Source of the DNA: an uncultured Tateyamaria sp.
GTDB lineage: Bacteria; Pseudomonadota; Alphaproteobacteria; Rhodobacterales; Rhodobacteraceae
Reading direction: 5' to 3'
Length of the DNA stretch: 64,000 bases
Assembly (NCBI RefSeq): GCF_947503415.1
Contig: NZ_CANNDS010000001.1
Span: forward strand, 1,088,501-1,152,500
The position numbers and the translations under genes were made by a program. The first letter of the stretch is position 1, and each line of letters starts with the position of its first letter. Below are positions 43,666 through 54,768 of this stretch, piece after piece. The notes beneath the pieces are model-generated. The model saw only the letters and a program-made list of their open reading frames with translations. It ran no database searches and was not told the DNA's origin.

Positions 43666-44696
43666 TGCAGCCCCTCCGTCACGCGGATCATGGATTTCAT
43701 GGCGTTGGGGTTTTCGGTGAGCGATTTGAACGCGCCTTCGATGTCGTCCAGCCCTTTGATGTCGGTGATGAAGGCGTCGCAATCGACAACGCCTTTGGCG
43801 AGCAGGTCCATGGCCTTGTCGTAGTCCTCGGGCCGGTAGACGCGCGCACCGATCAGGTCCAGCTCGCGCCAGAAGAATTGGAACATGTCGATCTGCGGTT
43901 TGGTGGCGTGGATCGCGACCATGACGATACGGCCCCGTGTGGCAGCGGCGGCTGTCATCAGGTCGACGCCCGGTTGGCTGCCAGACACTTCGAAGACGAC
44001 GTCCGCGCCTTTGCCGCCGGTGGCCTCGTGCATGGCCTTGGCAACGTCGGTGGTTTTGGGGTCCAGCGTGGTGAACCCGATCTTTTGCGCGAAGGCGAGG
44101 CGGTTGTCGTTGATCTCGGCCACGGTGACGTTTGCCCCAGCCTCCCGCGCGGCCATGGCGACCAGCATGCCGATCGGGCCGCCGCCGATGACAAGCACAT
44201 CTTCGCCCGGTTGCACCTTGCCCCGGTCCACATCGTGGACAGCCACGGCAAGTGGTTCGATCAGTGCGGCATGGGCGAGGTACAGGTCGGCGGGCAGGAC
44301 ATGGACCGTGTGGGCGGGGACGTTCCATTTTTGCTGAAATGCCCCGTCGCTGTCGATGCCGATGAATTTGAGGTTGTGGCAGATGTGCTGGTAGCCCGCG
44401 TTGCAGGCTGGGCAATCGCCGCAATGGTCGAGAGGGCGGACGACGATGTTCTGGCCTTCGCTGAAGCCTTCGACACCTTCGCCAACGGCGGCGATCACGC
44501 CTGACATCTCGTGCCCGATGGTGCGTTCAAAGCCGACACGCGCGTCCATATGGCCGAGGTAGATGTGCAGGTCGGTGCCGCAGATGCCGCAAAAGGCCAC
44601 GTCGATCTGGACCTGGCCCGGGCCGGGTGCGGGGGTGTCGACGGCCTCGACCGTGAAGTGTTTATCGCCGCGATAGAACGCTGCCTGATGCGTCAT
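43662..44696 (-). CDS. Zinc-dependent medium-chain alcohol/polyol dehydrogenase
   Basis: The 344-residue MDR enzyme shows the catalytic-zinc motif GHEMSGVIAAVGEGVEGF (about 60-77) with the CGICGTD Cys, the structural-zinc cysteines CGDCPACNAGYQHIC (about 92-106), and the cofactor fold VLVIGGGPIGMLVAMAAREAGA (about 167-188). It is similar to sorbitol, threonine or L-idonate dehydrogenases. It is the first of two overlapping leftward genes with the SDR, and lies 89 bases downstream of the E1 gene on the same strand. Substrate not determinable. Confidence 0.9.
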   Translation of the reverse strand: MTHQAAFYRGDKHFTVEAVDTPAPGPGQVQIDVAFCGICGTDLHIYLGHMDARVGFERTIGHEMSGVIAAVGEGVEGFSEGQNIVVRPLDHCGDCPACNAGYQHICHNLKFIGIDSDGAFQQKWNVPAHTVHVLPADLYLAHAALIEPLAVAVHDVDRGKVQPGEDVLVIGGGPIGMLVAMAAREAGANVTVAEINDNRLAFAQKIGFTTLDPKTTDVAKAMHEATGGKGADVVFEVSGSQPGVDLMTAAAATRGRIVMVAIHATKPQIDMFQFFWRELDLIGARVYRPEDYDKAMDLLAKGVVDCDAFITDIKGLDDIEGAFKSLTENPNAMKSMIRVTEGLQ

Positions 44697-44785
44697 GATT
44701 GGTCCTCTCCCTGTCTTTGGGGCGACCTTGGACCGGATTGGAAAGGCCGATCAAGAGGAGGGGTCAATTTCGTGAAACCGGAATT

Positions 44786-46969
44786 TCAGGACTTGGAGAT
44801 CAGGGTCTTTGCCGCGTTCACAATACCGTCGGTGGAGGGGAGTGTGGCGGCGTAGGCCGGGCCGGTGGCGATAAAGCAATCCTCGGCCGTAAGGCGGGCG
44901 ATGTTGGGGATGTTTGCTTCGGTCAGGAGTGTCATCAACGCTTCGGATTGGCTGCCGGTGCGGCGGCATTCATCCACGATCAGCGTGGCATTGCAGGCGC
45001 GCACTTGGTCGAGGATCGCGTCCTTTGCGAGCGGTGCGAGCCAGCGCAGGTCGATGACGCGGGTTTTGATGCCGTCTGCGTCCAGCCGTTTGGCGGCTTG
45101 TTCGGACAGGTATCTTCCGTTGCCATAGGTGAGGATGGCGAGGTTGGTGCCGTCGCCTTGCACGCCGATCTCACCCAGCCCGATCCGTTCGTCGGGGGTG
45201 GGGTAGGTCGACATCCAGCCCTTGTCGCCGTCTCCGTGCAGGTCGCGCATGGGGTAAAGGGCGATGGGTTCTATGAAGACGACGACGCGCTGTTCTTCGC
45301 GGGCGAGCCGGACGGCTTCCCGCAGCATTTTGGCGGCGTCATCGCCGCGTGAGGGGCAAGCGATGATGAGGCCGGGGATATCGCGCAGGACAGCAAGCGA
45401 GTTGTCGTTGTGGAAGTGGCCACCGAACCCGCGTTGGTAACCGAGGCCCGCGATGCGCAGGACCATGGGGTTGGTGTGTTGGCCGTTGGAAAAGAAGGGG
45501 AGCGTGGCGGCTTCGCCCCTGAGTTGATCCTCGGCGTTGTGGAGATAGGCGACGAACTGGATTTCGGGGATCGGGACGAAGCCGTTGTGGGCCATGCCGA
45601 TGGCGAGGCCGAGGATGGATTGTTCATCCAGCAGTGTGTCGGTGATGCGGTTGGGGCCGAACCGCTGCTGGAGTTTCTGGGTCGCGCCGTACACACCGCC
45701 TTTGCGTCCGATATCTTCGCCTGCCATGACCACCTCGGGGTGTTCGAGCATGAGGTCGGTGAGGGCCCATGAGATGAGTTTGCTCATCACTTGCGGTTCG
45801 CTCATTGCCTTGAGGTCGGAACCAAAGGCTTTTTCGCGCGCGTCAGGTTTTGGGCCATTCGTTGGGGCGCAGGTGCGGGTTGGGGGGATCAGGCTGGCGC
45901 TGACATCTTTGGCTGTTTGCAAACGGGGGCGTTTGGTGGCTTTGGCTGCGAGCGCTTCGCAGTCAGCACCGATCTCCTCGTAAATTCCCAACGCTTCGGT
46001 TGGCGTGCACGCCCCGCTGTCGCGCAACAGGCGTGTTGTGTGCAAAAGCGGATCGTTGGCTTCATCCGCTTCGATTGCAGCCTTGTCGCGGTATGTGGCT
46101 TCGACATCTGAGCCAGCGTGACCGTAAAGGCGAACGGTGCGGATGTGCAGGAACGCCGGGCGTTTGTGGCGGCGGACAAATGCGGCAGCCTCTGCCGCGA
46201 CGCGGGCGGTTTCCGCGACGTTCAGGCCATCGCAGGTGAAGTATGTGAGGCCCGGTTTGTGCGCAAAGTTGGCGGCGATCCAGCCCGAAGGCGTGGGGGT
46301 TGAGATGCCGATGCCGTTGTCTTCGCACACGAAGAGCAGCGGCAGTGGCACGTTTTGGAAGCTGGTCCAGCAGGCCGTGTTGATCGCCCCTTGGGCTGTC
46401 GAGTGGTTGGCCGACGCATCCCCGAACGAACACATGACGATGCTGTCATCGGGCAAGTGCGCGTGTTCGGGACGGGCGCGTTTGGCAAGGCCGATGGAGT
46501 AGGCAGCACCCACCGCCTTGGGCAGATGGCTGGCGATAGTCGAGGTTTGGGGCGGGATGTTCAACGCCTTCGATCCCAGCACCTTGTGACGCCCGCCGGA
46601 CATGGGATCGTCGGCAGAGGCGGCGAAGCTGAGCAGGATGTCCCACGCCGGGTTTTGATCGGGCACCTGGCCCGCACGTGCGATCTGAAATGCAGCATCA
46701 CGGTAGTGCAGGAAGGCCATGTCCGTCGGGCGCAACGCGTGGGCGACGCCTGCCATGCCCTCGTGCCCGCTGGAGCCGATGGTGTAGTACCCCTGCCCTG
46801 CCTTCTGCATCGCGCGACTGGTACGGTCGAGTTGGCGCGACAGGCATTGCGCGCGATAGAGGGTCAGGAGCGTGTCGACGTCCATGTTCCCCGCGCCGTC
46901 TCCGTCCGGCAGGTCATTGGCCGTGAGCCGCCGGTGGAAGTTGTCGTGAACAATAGCGGCGCGATCCAT
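44786..46969 (-). CDS. Fused alpha-beta E1 component of a 2-oxoacid dehydrogenase
   Basis: The 727-residue protein joins an E1-alpha half (about 20-350, with the thiamine-diphosphate motif GDASANHSTAQGAIN and CEDNGIGIST) and an E1-beta half (about 400-725, with EDIGRKGGVYGATQKLQQRFG and DLRWLAPLAKDAI). In branched-chain-type complexes the halves are two proteins. It decarboxylates a 2-oxo acid and passes the acyl group to an E2 lipoyl subunit, but no E2 or E3 gene is in this window. ATG 46969 is preferred over the longer frame. It diverges from the thiolase gene across 171 bases. Confidence 0.9.
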   Translation of the reverse strand: MDRAAIVHDNFHRRLTANDLPDGDGAGNMDVDTLLTLYRAQCLSRQLDRTSRAMQKAGQGYYTIGSSGHEGMAGVAHALRPTDMAFLHYRDAAFQIARAGQVPDQNPAWDILLSFAASADDPMSGGRHKVLGSKALNIPPQTSTIASHLPKAVGAAYSIGLAKRARPEHAHLPDDSIVMCSFGDASANHSTAQGAINTACWTSFQNVPLPLLFVCEDNGIGISTPTPSGWIAANFAHKPGLTYFTCDGLNVAETARVAAEAAAFVRRHKRPAFLHIRTVRLYGHAGSDVEATYRDKAAIEADEANDPLLHTTRLLRDSGACTPTEALGIYEEIGADCEALAAKATKRPRLQTAKDVSASLIPPTRTCAPTNGPKPDAREKAFGSDLKAMSEPQVMSKLISWALTDLMLEHPEVVMAGEDIGRKGGVYGATQKLQQRFGPNRITDTLLDEQSILGLAIGMAHNGFVPIPEIQFVAYLHNAEDQLRGEAATLPFFSNGQHTNPMVLRIAGLGYQRGFGGHFHNDNSLAVLRDIPGLIIACPSRGDDAAKMLREAVRLAREEQRVVVFIEPIALYPMRDLHGDGDKGWMSTYPTPDERIGLGEIGVQGDGTNLAILTYGNGRYLSEQAAKRLDADGIKTRVIDLRWLAPLAKDAILDQVRACNATLIVDECRRTGSQSEALMTLLTEANIPNIARLTAEDCFIATGPAYAATLPSTDGIVNAAKTLISKS

Positions 46970-47140
46970 GGGGCGGGTCCGTTTTTGGTGGCTGTCTTGC
47001 GGCCATAGAACAGTGCGCCGTCCTGATCGTCCAGCGGGCATTCAAAGCGTTACGAAATTTTGCGCCGCACACCGCATCGTGTAACATTAATCATTGAACG
47101 GAATCGCCGTCCGCTCTATTTTCCCATCAGGAGGACCTTT

Positions 47141-48343
<1,203 letters not shown>

Positions 48344-48754
48344 ATGGGCTGGAGCTTGCACATCACTCGGCGGGCATTTTGGGCAGACGATGATGACGCC
48401 ATCATCTCGCTGGACGAGTGGTGCGACTGTGCCGAAGCTGATCCTGACTTGATTGCGAGGTCCAAGAACGTCGACGTAAAGGGGCAGATGGAGGGCACCT
48501 TTGGGTATGTCACATCTCAGGGGGACGAATGGCCCTTGCAATGGAGCGAAGGAAACGTGCTGGTCGACCGTCCCCCGGATGACCTGATTGCAAAAATGTC
48601 GTTCATCGCTGCCAAGTTGGATGCTGTTGTTATGGACGACGATGGCGGCAGATACGACAGCGAAGGGAATTGGGTAGAACCCGAACAGCAGATTGGCGTG
48701 CAGAAAATCCGCCAAATCTTCCACAACCGGCTCAGACAGCTTCTTAGAGGCTAG
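48344..48754 (+). CDS. Unrecognised small acidic protein inside the paa operon
   Basis: The 136-residue protein starts with ATG 48344 directly after the thiolase stop. It is acidic ([20 protein letters not shown], then [12 protein letters not shown]) and has no signal peptide. I do not recognise a family member; similar LHITR...W...EW proteins of this size occur as stand-alone small proteins, perhaps immunity- or toxin-linked, but that is a guess. It is not a known phenylacetate gene. paaA follows after 14 bases. Confidence 0.6.
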   Translation: MGWSLHITRRAFWADDDDAIISLDEWCDCAEADPDLIARSKNVDVKGQMEGTFGYVTSQGDEWPLQWSEGNVLVDRPPDDLIAKMSFIAAKLDAVVMDDDGGRYDSEGNWVEPEQQIGVQKIRQIFHNRLRQLLRG

Positions 48755-48768
48755 AAAAGGATAAACCG

Positions 48769-49746
48769 ATGTACGCACAGATGATCAAATCCGAAGCGAC
48801 GCAGGACGATCCCGAAAAGCTGGCCGCCTTTCAGGCGCGCATTGATGCGGGCGACAAGATCGAGCCGAAGGACTGGATGCCCGCAGGCTATCGCAAGACG
48901 CTGATCCGCCAGATCGGGCAACACGCCCATTCCGAGATTGTGGGCCAACTGCCCGAGGGCAACTGGATCACCCGCGCGCCTACGCTGGAGCGCAAGGCGA
49001 TCCTGCTGGCGAAGGTGCAGGACGAGGCGGGGCATGGTCTGTATCTGTATTGCGCAGCCGAGACGCTGGGTGTGAGCCGCGATGAGCTGACCGAGATGCT
49101 GCTGGACGGGCGGATGAAATACTCCTCCATCTTCTCGTATCCGACCCTGACATGGGCGGATATGGGCGCTGTGGGTTGGCTGGTCGATGGCGCGGCGATC
49201 ATGAATCAGGTGCCGTTGCAGCGCACATCCTATGGACCCTACGCCCGGTCGATGGTGCGCATCTGCAAGGAGGAGTCGTTCCACCAGCGGCAGGGCTTTG
49301 ACATCATGATGAAGATGGCGAACGGGACGGACGCGCAAAAGCGCATGGCGCAGGATGCGCTCAACCGGTTCTGGTATCCGTCGCTGATGATGTTCGGCCC
49401 GTCAGACAAGGAAAGCGTGCATTCCGAACAGTCTATGCGCTGGAAGATCAAGATGAACTCCAACGACGAGCTGCGCCAGAAATTCGTGGATCAGACGGTG
49501 CCGCAAGCGGAATATCTGGGGCTGACCGTGCCGGATAAGACATTGGCCTGGAACGAGGAAAAGGGCGGCTATGACTTTGCCGAACCTGATTGGTCCGAGT
49601 TCTTTGACGTGCTGAAGGGCAATGGCCCTTGTTCGGTCGAGCGGATCGAGGCGCGGCAGAAGGCTTGGGACGATGGCGCTTGGGTCCGCGAGGCGCGGAT
49701 GGCGCATGCAGCCAAGAAACAGGCAGCAAAGGTGGCGGCGGAATGA
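48769..49746 (+). CDS. paaA: 1,2-phenylacetyl-CoA epoxidase subunit A
   Basis: The 325-residue catalytic subunit is a ferritin-like diiron monooxygenase that epoxidises the ring of phenylacetyl-CoA. Diiron motifs are seen as [12 protein letters not shown] (about 82-93) and [12 protein letters not shown] (about 163-174), each an ExxH-like pair. Length and the early [21 protein letters not shown] match PaaA. AAAAGGA is about 8 bases before ATG 48769. The DUF3291 gene starts in its stop codon. Confidence 0.97.
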   Translation: MYAQMIKSEATQDDPEKLAAFQARIDAGDKIEPKDWMPAGYRKTLIRQIGQHAHSEIVGQLPEGNWITRAPTLERKAILLAKVQDEAGHGLYLYCAAETLGVSRDELTEMLLDGRMKYSSIFSYPTLTWADMGAVGWLVDGAAIMNQVPLQRTSYGPYARSMVRICKEESFHQRQGFDIMMKMANGTDAQKRMAQDALNRFWYPSLMMFGPSDKESVHSEQSMRWKIKMNSNDELRQKFVDQTVPQAEYLGLTVPDKTLAWNEEKGGYDFAEPDWSEFFDVLKGNGPCSVERIEARQKAWDDGAWVREARMAHAAKKQAAKVAAE

Positions 49747-50207
49747 AACTGGCTCAGCTTAATGTGGGCTATGCCCGCTACCCCACCGATGATGCCCGCA
49801 TGGCGGAGTTCATGGACAATCTGGACCGCATGAACGCCATGGCGGAACGCAGCCCCGGTTTTGTCTGGCGGATGCAGTCGGACAGCGGCAATGCGACGGA
49901 TATTTCAGTGCCAGGCGATGCCGACATGATCTCGAACCTTTCCGTCTGGGACGATGTGACAAGCCTTGGGCACTACGTGTTCAATACACTGCACGCGCGG
50001 TTTTACGAAAAGGGGACGAATTGGTTCGTCCCGATGAAGACGCCTCATTTCGTGATGTGGCATGTGCCGGAGGGGCATATTCCAACACTGACTGAGGCCA
50101 TGGAGCGGTTGGCGAAGTTGACCGATCATGGGTCGACCGACGACGCCTTTGGCTGGGATTTCGTCGACACATCTGCATGGCGCCGTTGTGCCATGGCCGC
50201 GGGGTAA
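49743..50207 (+). CDS. DUF3291 family protein within the paa operon
   Basis: The 154-residue protein has a ferredoxin-like dimeric alpha-beta barrel fold by its pattern ([20 protein letters not shown], then [15 protein letters not shown]) typical of DUF3291, a family related to antibiotic-biosynthesis monooxygenases. Its ATG overlaps the paaA stop (ATGA), and paaB starts 4 bases after its own stop. The core paaA-paaB order is thus interrupted. It may act on a reactive intermediate, but the function is unknown. Confidence 0.85.
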   Translation: MKLAQLNVGYARYPTDDARMAEFMDNLDRMNAMAERSPGFVWRMQSDSGNATDISVPGDADMISNLSVWDDVTSLGHYVFNTLHARFYEKGTNWFVPMKTPHFVMWHVPEGHIPTLTEAMERLAKLTDHGSTDDAFGWDFVDTSAWRRCAMAAG

Positions 50208-50211
50208 GCGC

Positions 50212-50496
50212 ATGAAACAGGAATGGCCCCTTTGGGAAGTATTCATTCGTGGGCAGCATGGGCTGAGCCACCGGCATGTCGGCTCGCTGCACGCGACCGA
50301 TGCGGAGCATGCGATCCAGAATGCGCGTGATGTTTATACGCGCCGAAAGGAAGGCGTAAGTATCTGGGTGGTGCCTGCGGCACAGATCACGGCGTCATCG
50401 CCCGATGACAAAGAGGCGCTGTACGATCCGGCGGACGACAAGGTGTATCGCCACCCGACATTTTACGACATTCCAGACGATGTGGGGGCGATGTGA
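50212..50496 (+). CDS. paaB: 1,2-phenylacetyl-CoA epoxidase subunit B
   Basis: The 94-residue small subunit (MKQEWPLWEVFIRGQHGLSHRHVG, ending YDIPDDVGAM) matches PaaB, which stabilises the epoxidase complex. ATG 50212 is preferred to the longer frame, with GGGG about 6-9 bases upstream. It follows the DUF3291 gene by 4 bases and overlaps paaC by 4 (GTGA), so it is tightly coupled. Confidence 0.96.
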   Translation: MKQEWPLWEVFIRGQHGLSHRHVGSLHATDAEHAIQNARDVYTRRKEGVSIWVVPAAQITASSPDDKEALYDPADDKVYRHPTFYDIPDDVGAM

Positions 50497-51221
50497 GTAC
50501 CCTTGGCCTTATCCGTATGGGCGACAACACGCTGGTGCTTGGCCAGCGGGTGTCGGAATGGTGCGGGCATGCGCCGGCGCTGGAAGAAGATATTGCGCTG
50601 GCCAACACTGCGTTGGATCTGATCGGGCAGACGCAGTTGTGGCTGGGTCTGGCAGCGGAGCGTGAGGGTGAGGGTGAGGGGCGGACAGCGGATACTTTGG
50701 CCTATCACCGGGACGCGTGGGACTTTCGGAATGTGCTGCTGGTCGAGCAGCCGAACCGGGATTTCGGCGTGACCATGATGCGGCAGTTTTTGTTCGACGC
50801 CTGGCATCTGGAGGCGCTGAAGGCGCTGGCCGCGCATGAGGATGCAGAGGTTTCGGCAATTGCGCAGAAATCCGTGAAGGAGGTCACGTATCACCGCGAA
50901 CGGTCCTCCGATACCGTCATTGCTTTGGGCGACGGGACGGAGGAAAGCCATGCGCGGATGCAAGCGGCGCTGGACCGGCTGTGGCCCTATGTGGGCGAGA
51001 TGTTCAGCACGGACGACGACGATCTGACCGACATGGCAGCGCTGCGACCTACATTTGACGCCTATTTAGAGACTGTTTTGACTGAGGCGACACTTGTGCG
51101 GCCCGACAGTGACTTTGCCCATATGGGGGGCAAGACCGGGGCGCGGCATACCGAACATCTGGGGCATATGCTGGCGACGATGCAAGTCCTGCCCCGCAGC
51201 TATCCAGATGCAACATGGTGA
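50493..51221 (+). CDS. paaC: 1,2-phenylacetyl-CoA epoxidase subunit C
   Basis: The 242-residue protein is the ferritin-like partner of PaaA and lacks the full diiron set of the catalytic subunit. RVSEWCGHAPALEEDIALANTALD and EVTYHRERSSDTVIALGDGTEES are typical. GTG 50493 overlaps paaB. A short run of GGTGAG units near 50660 encodes Glu-Gly repeats (REGEGEGR) in a loop. paaD begins within its last codons. Confidence 0.95.
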   Translation: MSTLGLIRMGDNTLVLGQRVSEWCGHAPALEEDIALANTALDLIGQTQLWLGLAAEREGEGEGRTADTLAYHRDAWDFRNVLLVEQPNRDFGVTMMRQFLFDAWHLEALKALAAHEDAEVSAIAQKSVKEVTYHRERSSDTVIALGDGTEESHARMQAALDRLWPYVGEMFSTDDDDLTDMAALRPTFDAYLETVLTEATLVRPDSDFAHMGGKTGARHTEHLGHMLATMQVLPRSYPDATW

Positions 51222-51682
51222 CGGCGCGCACCTCAGTGGACGAGGTCTGGGCATGGCTTGCGGATGTGCCGGACCCGGAAATCCCCGTGATCTCGCTTGT
51301 CGATCTGGGGATCATCCGGGACGTGCGCTGGCAGGGTGATACGCTGGAGGTGACGGTTACACCGACCTATTCCGGCTGCCCCGCCACTGCCATCATCAAT
51401 ATGGAGATTGAGGCGGCGCTGCGTGCCAATGGTATTGAAAAACTGTCTCTGAAAAGGAAGATTGCCCCCCCTTGGACGACCGATTGGATGACGCAAGCGG
51501 GCAAGGCGAAGCTGGAAAGCTATGGCATCGCGCCGCCGCAACCTGCTGGCGGACCTGAGCGCTGCCCACATTGCCAATCGACAAGCGTGGAAAAGATCAG
51601 CCAGTTCGGATCGACCCCGTGCAAGGCGCAATGGCGCTGCACCGACTGTCTGGAACCCTTTGACTACTTCAAGTGCATATGA
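51215..51682 (+). CDS. paaD: Phenylacetate epoxidase maturation protein PaaD
   Basis: The 155-residue protein has an N-terminal MIP18/DUF59 domain (DPEIPVISLVDLGIIRDVRW, about 17-36) and a C-terminal zinc-ribbon-like part with CPHC (about 113-116) and CTDC (about 140-143). PaaD is needed for assembly of the Fe-S or diiron centres of the epoxidase. It overlaps paaC by 7 bases and paaE by 4. Confidence 0.95.
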   Translation: MVTARTSVDEVWAWLADVPDPEIPVISLVDLGIIRDVRWQGDTLEVTVTPTYSGCPATAIINMEIEAALRANGIEKLSLKRKIAPPWTTDWMTQAGKAKLESYGIAPPQPAGGPERCPHCQSTSVEKISQFGSTPCKAQWRCTDCLEPFDYFKCI

Positions 51683-52743
51683 GCCAGTTTCACCCCCTGA
51701 CCGTCACCGACATCCACCACACGATCCGCGACGCGGTTGTGCTGACGCTGGAACCGCAGGAACCCGAGGCGTTTCACTTCGTTCCGGGCCAGTACCTAAC
51801 GTTCAAACAAGACTTTGACGGGACCGAGTTGCGCCGGAACTATTCAATCTGTGCGGGGCTTGACGACGGCAAGCTGCAAGTGGGCGTCAAACGCGTGGAC
51901 GGCGGTGCGTTTTCGACCTTCGCCAATACGGAATTGCAGGTTGGTGATACGCTACACGCCATGCCGCCGATGGGCAATTTCGGTGCAGAAATAGAGCCTA
52001 ATAAGGGCAAATCCTACCTTGGCTTTGCCGGTGGGTCAGGGATCACGCCGGTTCTGGCGATCCTCAAGACAGTGCTGAAACGCGAGCCGGACAGCACGTT
52101 TACCCTCGTTTACGCCAATCGCGCCGTGCACACGATCATGTTCCGCGAGGAACTGGAGGATCTGAAGAACAGGTACATGGGCCGGTTCACCCTGATCCAT
52201 GTGCTGGAGACGGGGCAGGATATCGACCTCTTCTCGGGCCGTGTGGATCAGGAGAAATGCGCGCTGCTGTTCAAATCCTGGATCAACGTAAGCACAGTCG
52301 ATACCGCGTTTATCTGCGGACCGGAGCCGATGATGATGGCGATTTCCGAGGCGTTGGAGACGCATGGCCTGTCCAAAGATCAGATCAAATTCGAATTATT
52401 TGGTGCCGGCCAGCAGGGGCGGTTGGCAAAGCAAGCGGTGAGCGCACGGGCCGAAGGTGCGGCTGAGACGACCGTGCAGATCACGCTGGATGGGACGACC
52501 CATCAGATGGAAATGGCCAAGGATACCTCCGTGTTAGAGACTGCTTTGGCCAATTCTCTGGACGCGCCCTTTGCCTGTAAGGCGGGTGTCTGTTCGACCT
52601 GCAAGGCCAAGGTGACCGAGGGCGAATACGAGATGCTGACCAACCACGCGCTTGAGGATTACGAGGTCGAAGCAGGTTTTGTTCTGACCTGCCAATGCTA
52701 TCCGATCAGCGACACGCTCAGCATCGACTACGATCAACACTAG
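51679..52743 (+). CDS. paaE: 1,2-phenylacetyl-CoA epoxidase reductase subunit
   Basis: The 354-residue reductase passes electrons from NADPH to PaaA. It has an FAD domain (about 1-105, with RRNYSICAG), an NAD domain (about 110-230, with GGSGITPVLAILK and ICGPEPMM) and a C-terminal plant-type 2Fe-2S domain with four Cys in CKAGVCSTCKAKV and the later CQCYP. ATG 51679 is chosen; the frame opens 6 bases earlier. Confidence 0.96.
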   Translation: MSQFHPLTVTDIHHTIRDAVVLTLEPQEPEAFHFVPGQYLTFKQDFDGTELRRNYSICAGLDDGKLQVGVKRVDGGAFSTFANTELQVGDTLHAMPPMGNFGAEIEPNKGKSYLGFAGGSGITPVLAILKTVLKREPDSTFTLVYANRAVHTIMFREELEDLKNRYMGRFTLIHVLETGQDIDLFSGRVDQEKCALLFKSWINVSTVDTAFICGPEPMMMAISEALETHGLSKDQIKFELFGAGQQGRLAKQAVSARAEGAAETTVQITLDGTTHQMEMAKDTSVLETALANSLDAPFACKAGVCSTCKAKVTEGEYEMLTNHALEDYEVEAGFVLTCQCYPISDTLSIDYDQH

Positions 52744-52752
52744 GGGAGCATC

Positions 52753-54768
52753 ATGCACCAGGTTCATTCGTTTGCTGCCGGGGCATGGGTCCCGCCGGGG
52801 TCCGGTGCGCGGTCGATTTCCAGCGCGATCACCGGTGACGTGATTGCCGAGGCCGGGAATGACCGTTTGGATGTGCAGTCAATGCGTGCCTATTCCCGCG
52901 ATACGGGCGGTCCGGCGTTGCGCGCGATGACGTTCCACGACCGGGCGCGGATGCTCAAGGCGCTGGCGCTGCATCTGCGGGAACATCGGCAGGTTCTGTA
53001 TGACCTGAGCTTTGACACCGGGGCCACGCAGTCCGACCACCTGATCGATATCGACGGTGGGATTGGTACGATGCTGGTCTTCGCCTCCAAAGGGCGGCGT
53101 GAGATGCCGGATAGCCGGGTCTATCTGGACGGTGCGCCGGAACAGTTGGGGCGTGCCGGGCAATTCTTTGGGCAACATATCTGTACGCCGTTGCAGGGTG
53201 TTGCAGTCCATATCAATGCGTTCAATTTCCCCGTCTGGGGGATGTTGGAGAAGGTGGCACCGACCTTGCTGGCGGGTGTGCCCGCCATCGTGAAACCGGC
53301 CACGGCGACGTCCTATGTGACCGAAGCCTGTGTGCGTCTGATGATCGAAAGCGGGCTATTGCCCGATGGTGCGTTGCAACTGGTTTCCGGTGGGATTGGC
53401 GATCTCTTGGATCACTTGGATTGTCAGGATGTGGTGACCTTTACGGGCTCTGCCCATACCGCGCGCACGCTGCGAAGCAACGCAAACCTGCTCGACAATG
53501 CTGTGCGCTTTACGGCGGAACAGGACAGTCTGAATGCTTCTGTCCTTGGGCCTGATGCCACGCCCGGTACACCGGAGTTCGACCTGTTCGTCAAGGAAGT
53601 GCAGCGCGAGATGACCGCGAAGGCCGGGCAGAAATGTACCGCCATTCGCCGGATCATGGTGCCAGAAGCACACGTGGACGCGGTGATTGATGCGATCAAT
53701 GCGAGGCTTGCCAAAACAACCGTTGGTGATCCCCGCGACGAAGCCACGAGGATGGGCGCACTCGTCTCTAACACGCAGAAAAACGACGTTTTGGAGAAGG
53801 CAGCGCAGATCGAAACCGAGGCCGAGCGGGTGTTCGGCAACCCGGACGATTTCGCAATGTCGGACAGCAAGGGCGCGTTTGTGCCCCCCATGTTGTTTCA
53901 CTGCGCGGACCCGGACACGGCGCAGGCCGTGCACGATGTCGAAGCCTTTGGCCCGGTATCGACGGTCATGCCCTATCGCGATGTTGCCCATGCCGCGGCC
54001 TTGCTGAACCGGGGTAAAGGGTCACTTGTGGCCTCTGTGATCACTCATGACAGCGACGTGGCGCGGGAGATTACGATGGCGTCCGCGGCCTTCCACGGCC
54101 GCCTCTATTTCAACAACCGCGACAGCATGGCCGAGGCCACCGGGCACGGCGCTCCGCTGCCGCACATGGTCCATGGCGGACCGGGACGTGCGGGCGGCGG
54201 CGAAGAGTTGGGCGGCATTCGTGCCGTCAAACACTACATGCAAAGGACGGCCATTCAAGGCAGCCCGGACATTCTGACAGCCATTGGACAGCGTTGGGTG
54301 CCGGGTGCGGCCGAGGCGAGCGACAAGCCACATCCGTTTACGCGGCCCTTTGGTGATCTGGTGCTTGGCGACACGTTCAACAGCCCGTCCCGCGAAGTGA
54401 CGCTGGACGACATCGAGACGTTTGCCCATTTCACCGGCGACACCTTCTATGCCCACATGGACGATGCAGCCGCCAAGGCGAACCCGTTCTTCCCGGGGCG
54501 CGTCGCGCATGGGTATCTGCTGCTCAGCTTTGCGGCGGGGCTGTTTGTGCAACCTGATCCGGGACCAGTGCTGGCGAATACCGGGCTGGATAATTTGCGC
54601 TTCATGAAACCGGTAGAGGCGGGCGACAGCATCAAGGTGCGCCTGACCGTCAAGGCCAAAACGCCGCGCAATGATGAGTATGGAGAGGTGCGCTGGCACG
54701 TGACCCTCACCAATCAGGACGATGAGGCAGTGGCGGAATACGAGCTGCTGACGATGAATGCCTACTGA
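52753..54768 (+). CDS. paaZ: Oxepin-CoA hydrolase / 3-oxo-5,6-didehydrosuberyl-CoA semialdehyde dehydrogenase
   Basis: The 671-residue fusion has an N-terminal aldehyde-dehydrogenase domain (about 1-515) with the usual [14 protein letters not shown] and a catalytic Cys in [14 protein letters not shown] (about 295), and a C-terminal MaoC-like hydratase domain (about 525-671) with [26 protein letters not shown]-type hotdog residues. It opens the oxepin ring and oxidises the aldehyde. It follows paaE by 9 bases; paaX begins 11 bases before its end. Confidence 0.97.
   Translation: MHQVHSFAAGAWVPPGSGARSISSAITGDVIAEAGNDRLDVQSMRAYSRDTGGPALRAMTFHDRARMLKALALHLREHRQVLYDLSFDTGATQSDHLIDIDGGIGTMLVFASKGRREMPDSRVYLDGAPEQLGRAGQFFGQHICTPLQGVAVHINAFNFPVWGMLEKVAPTLLAGVPAIVKPATATSYVTEACVRLMIESGLLPDGALQLVSGGIGDLLDHLDCQDVVTFTGSAHTARTLRSNANLLDNAVRFTAEQDSLNASVLGPDATPGTPEFDLFVKEVQREMTAKAGQKCTAIRRIMVPEAHVDAVIDAINARLAKTTVGDPRDEATRMGALVSNTQKNDVLEKAAQIETEAERVFGNPDDFAMSDSKGAFVPPMLFHCADPDTAQAVHDVEAFGPVSTVMPYRDVAHAAALLNRGKGSLVASVITHDSDVAREITMASAAFHGRLYFNNRDSMAEATGHGAPLPHMVHGGPGRAGGGEELGGIRAVKHYMQRTAIQGSPDILTAIGQRWVPGAAEASDKPHPFTRPFGDLVLGDTFNSPSREVTLDDIETFAHFTGDTFYAHMDDAAAKANPFFPGRVAHGYLLLSFAAGLFVQPDPGPVLANTGLDNLRFMKPVEAGDSIKVRLTVKAKTPRNDEYGEVRWHVTLTNQDDEAVAEYELLTMNAY

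Noticed and set aside
43666-44424. N-terminal extension of the SDR frame
   Set aside because: It overlaps the alcohol dehydrogenase gene in another frame and is Arg/Pro-rich; the SDR domain and start codon begin at 43665.
47049-47085. GTTACGA ... TCGTGTAAC as a PaaX operator
   Set aside because: The arms differ by two inserted bases, and I do not know the consensus for this lineage well enough to call it.
50655-50685. GGTGAG tandem repeats as a regulatory or slippage element
   Set aside because: They are in frame in paaC and encode a Glu-Gly loop; only about three units, so chance is likely.
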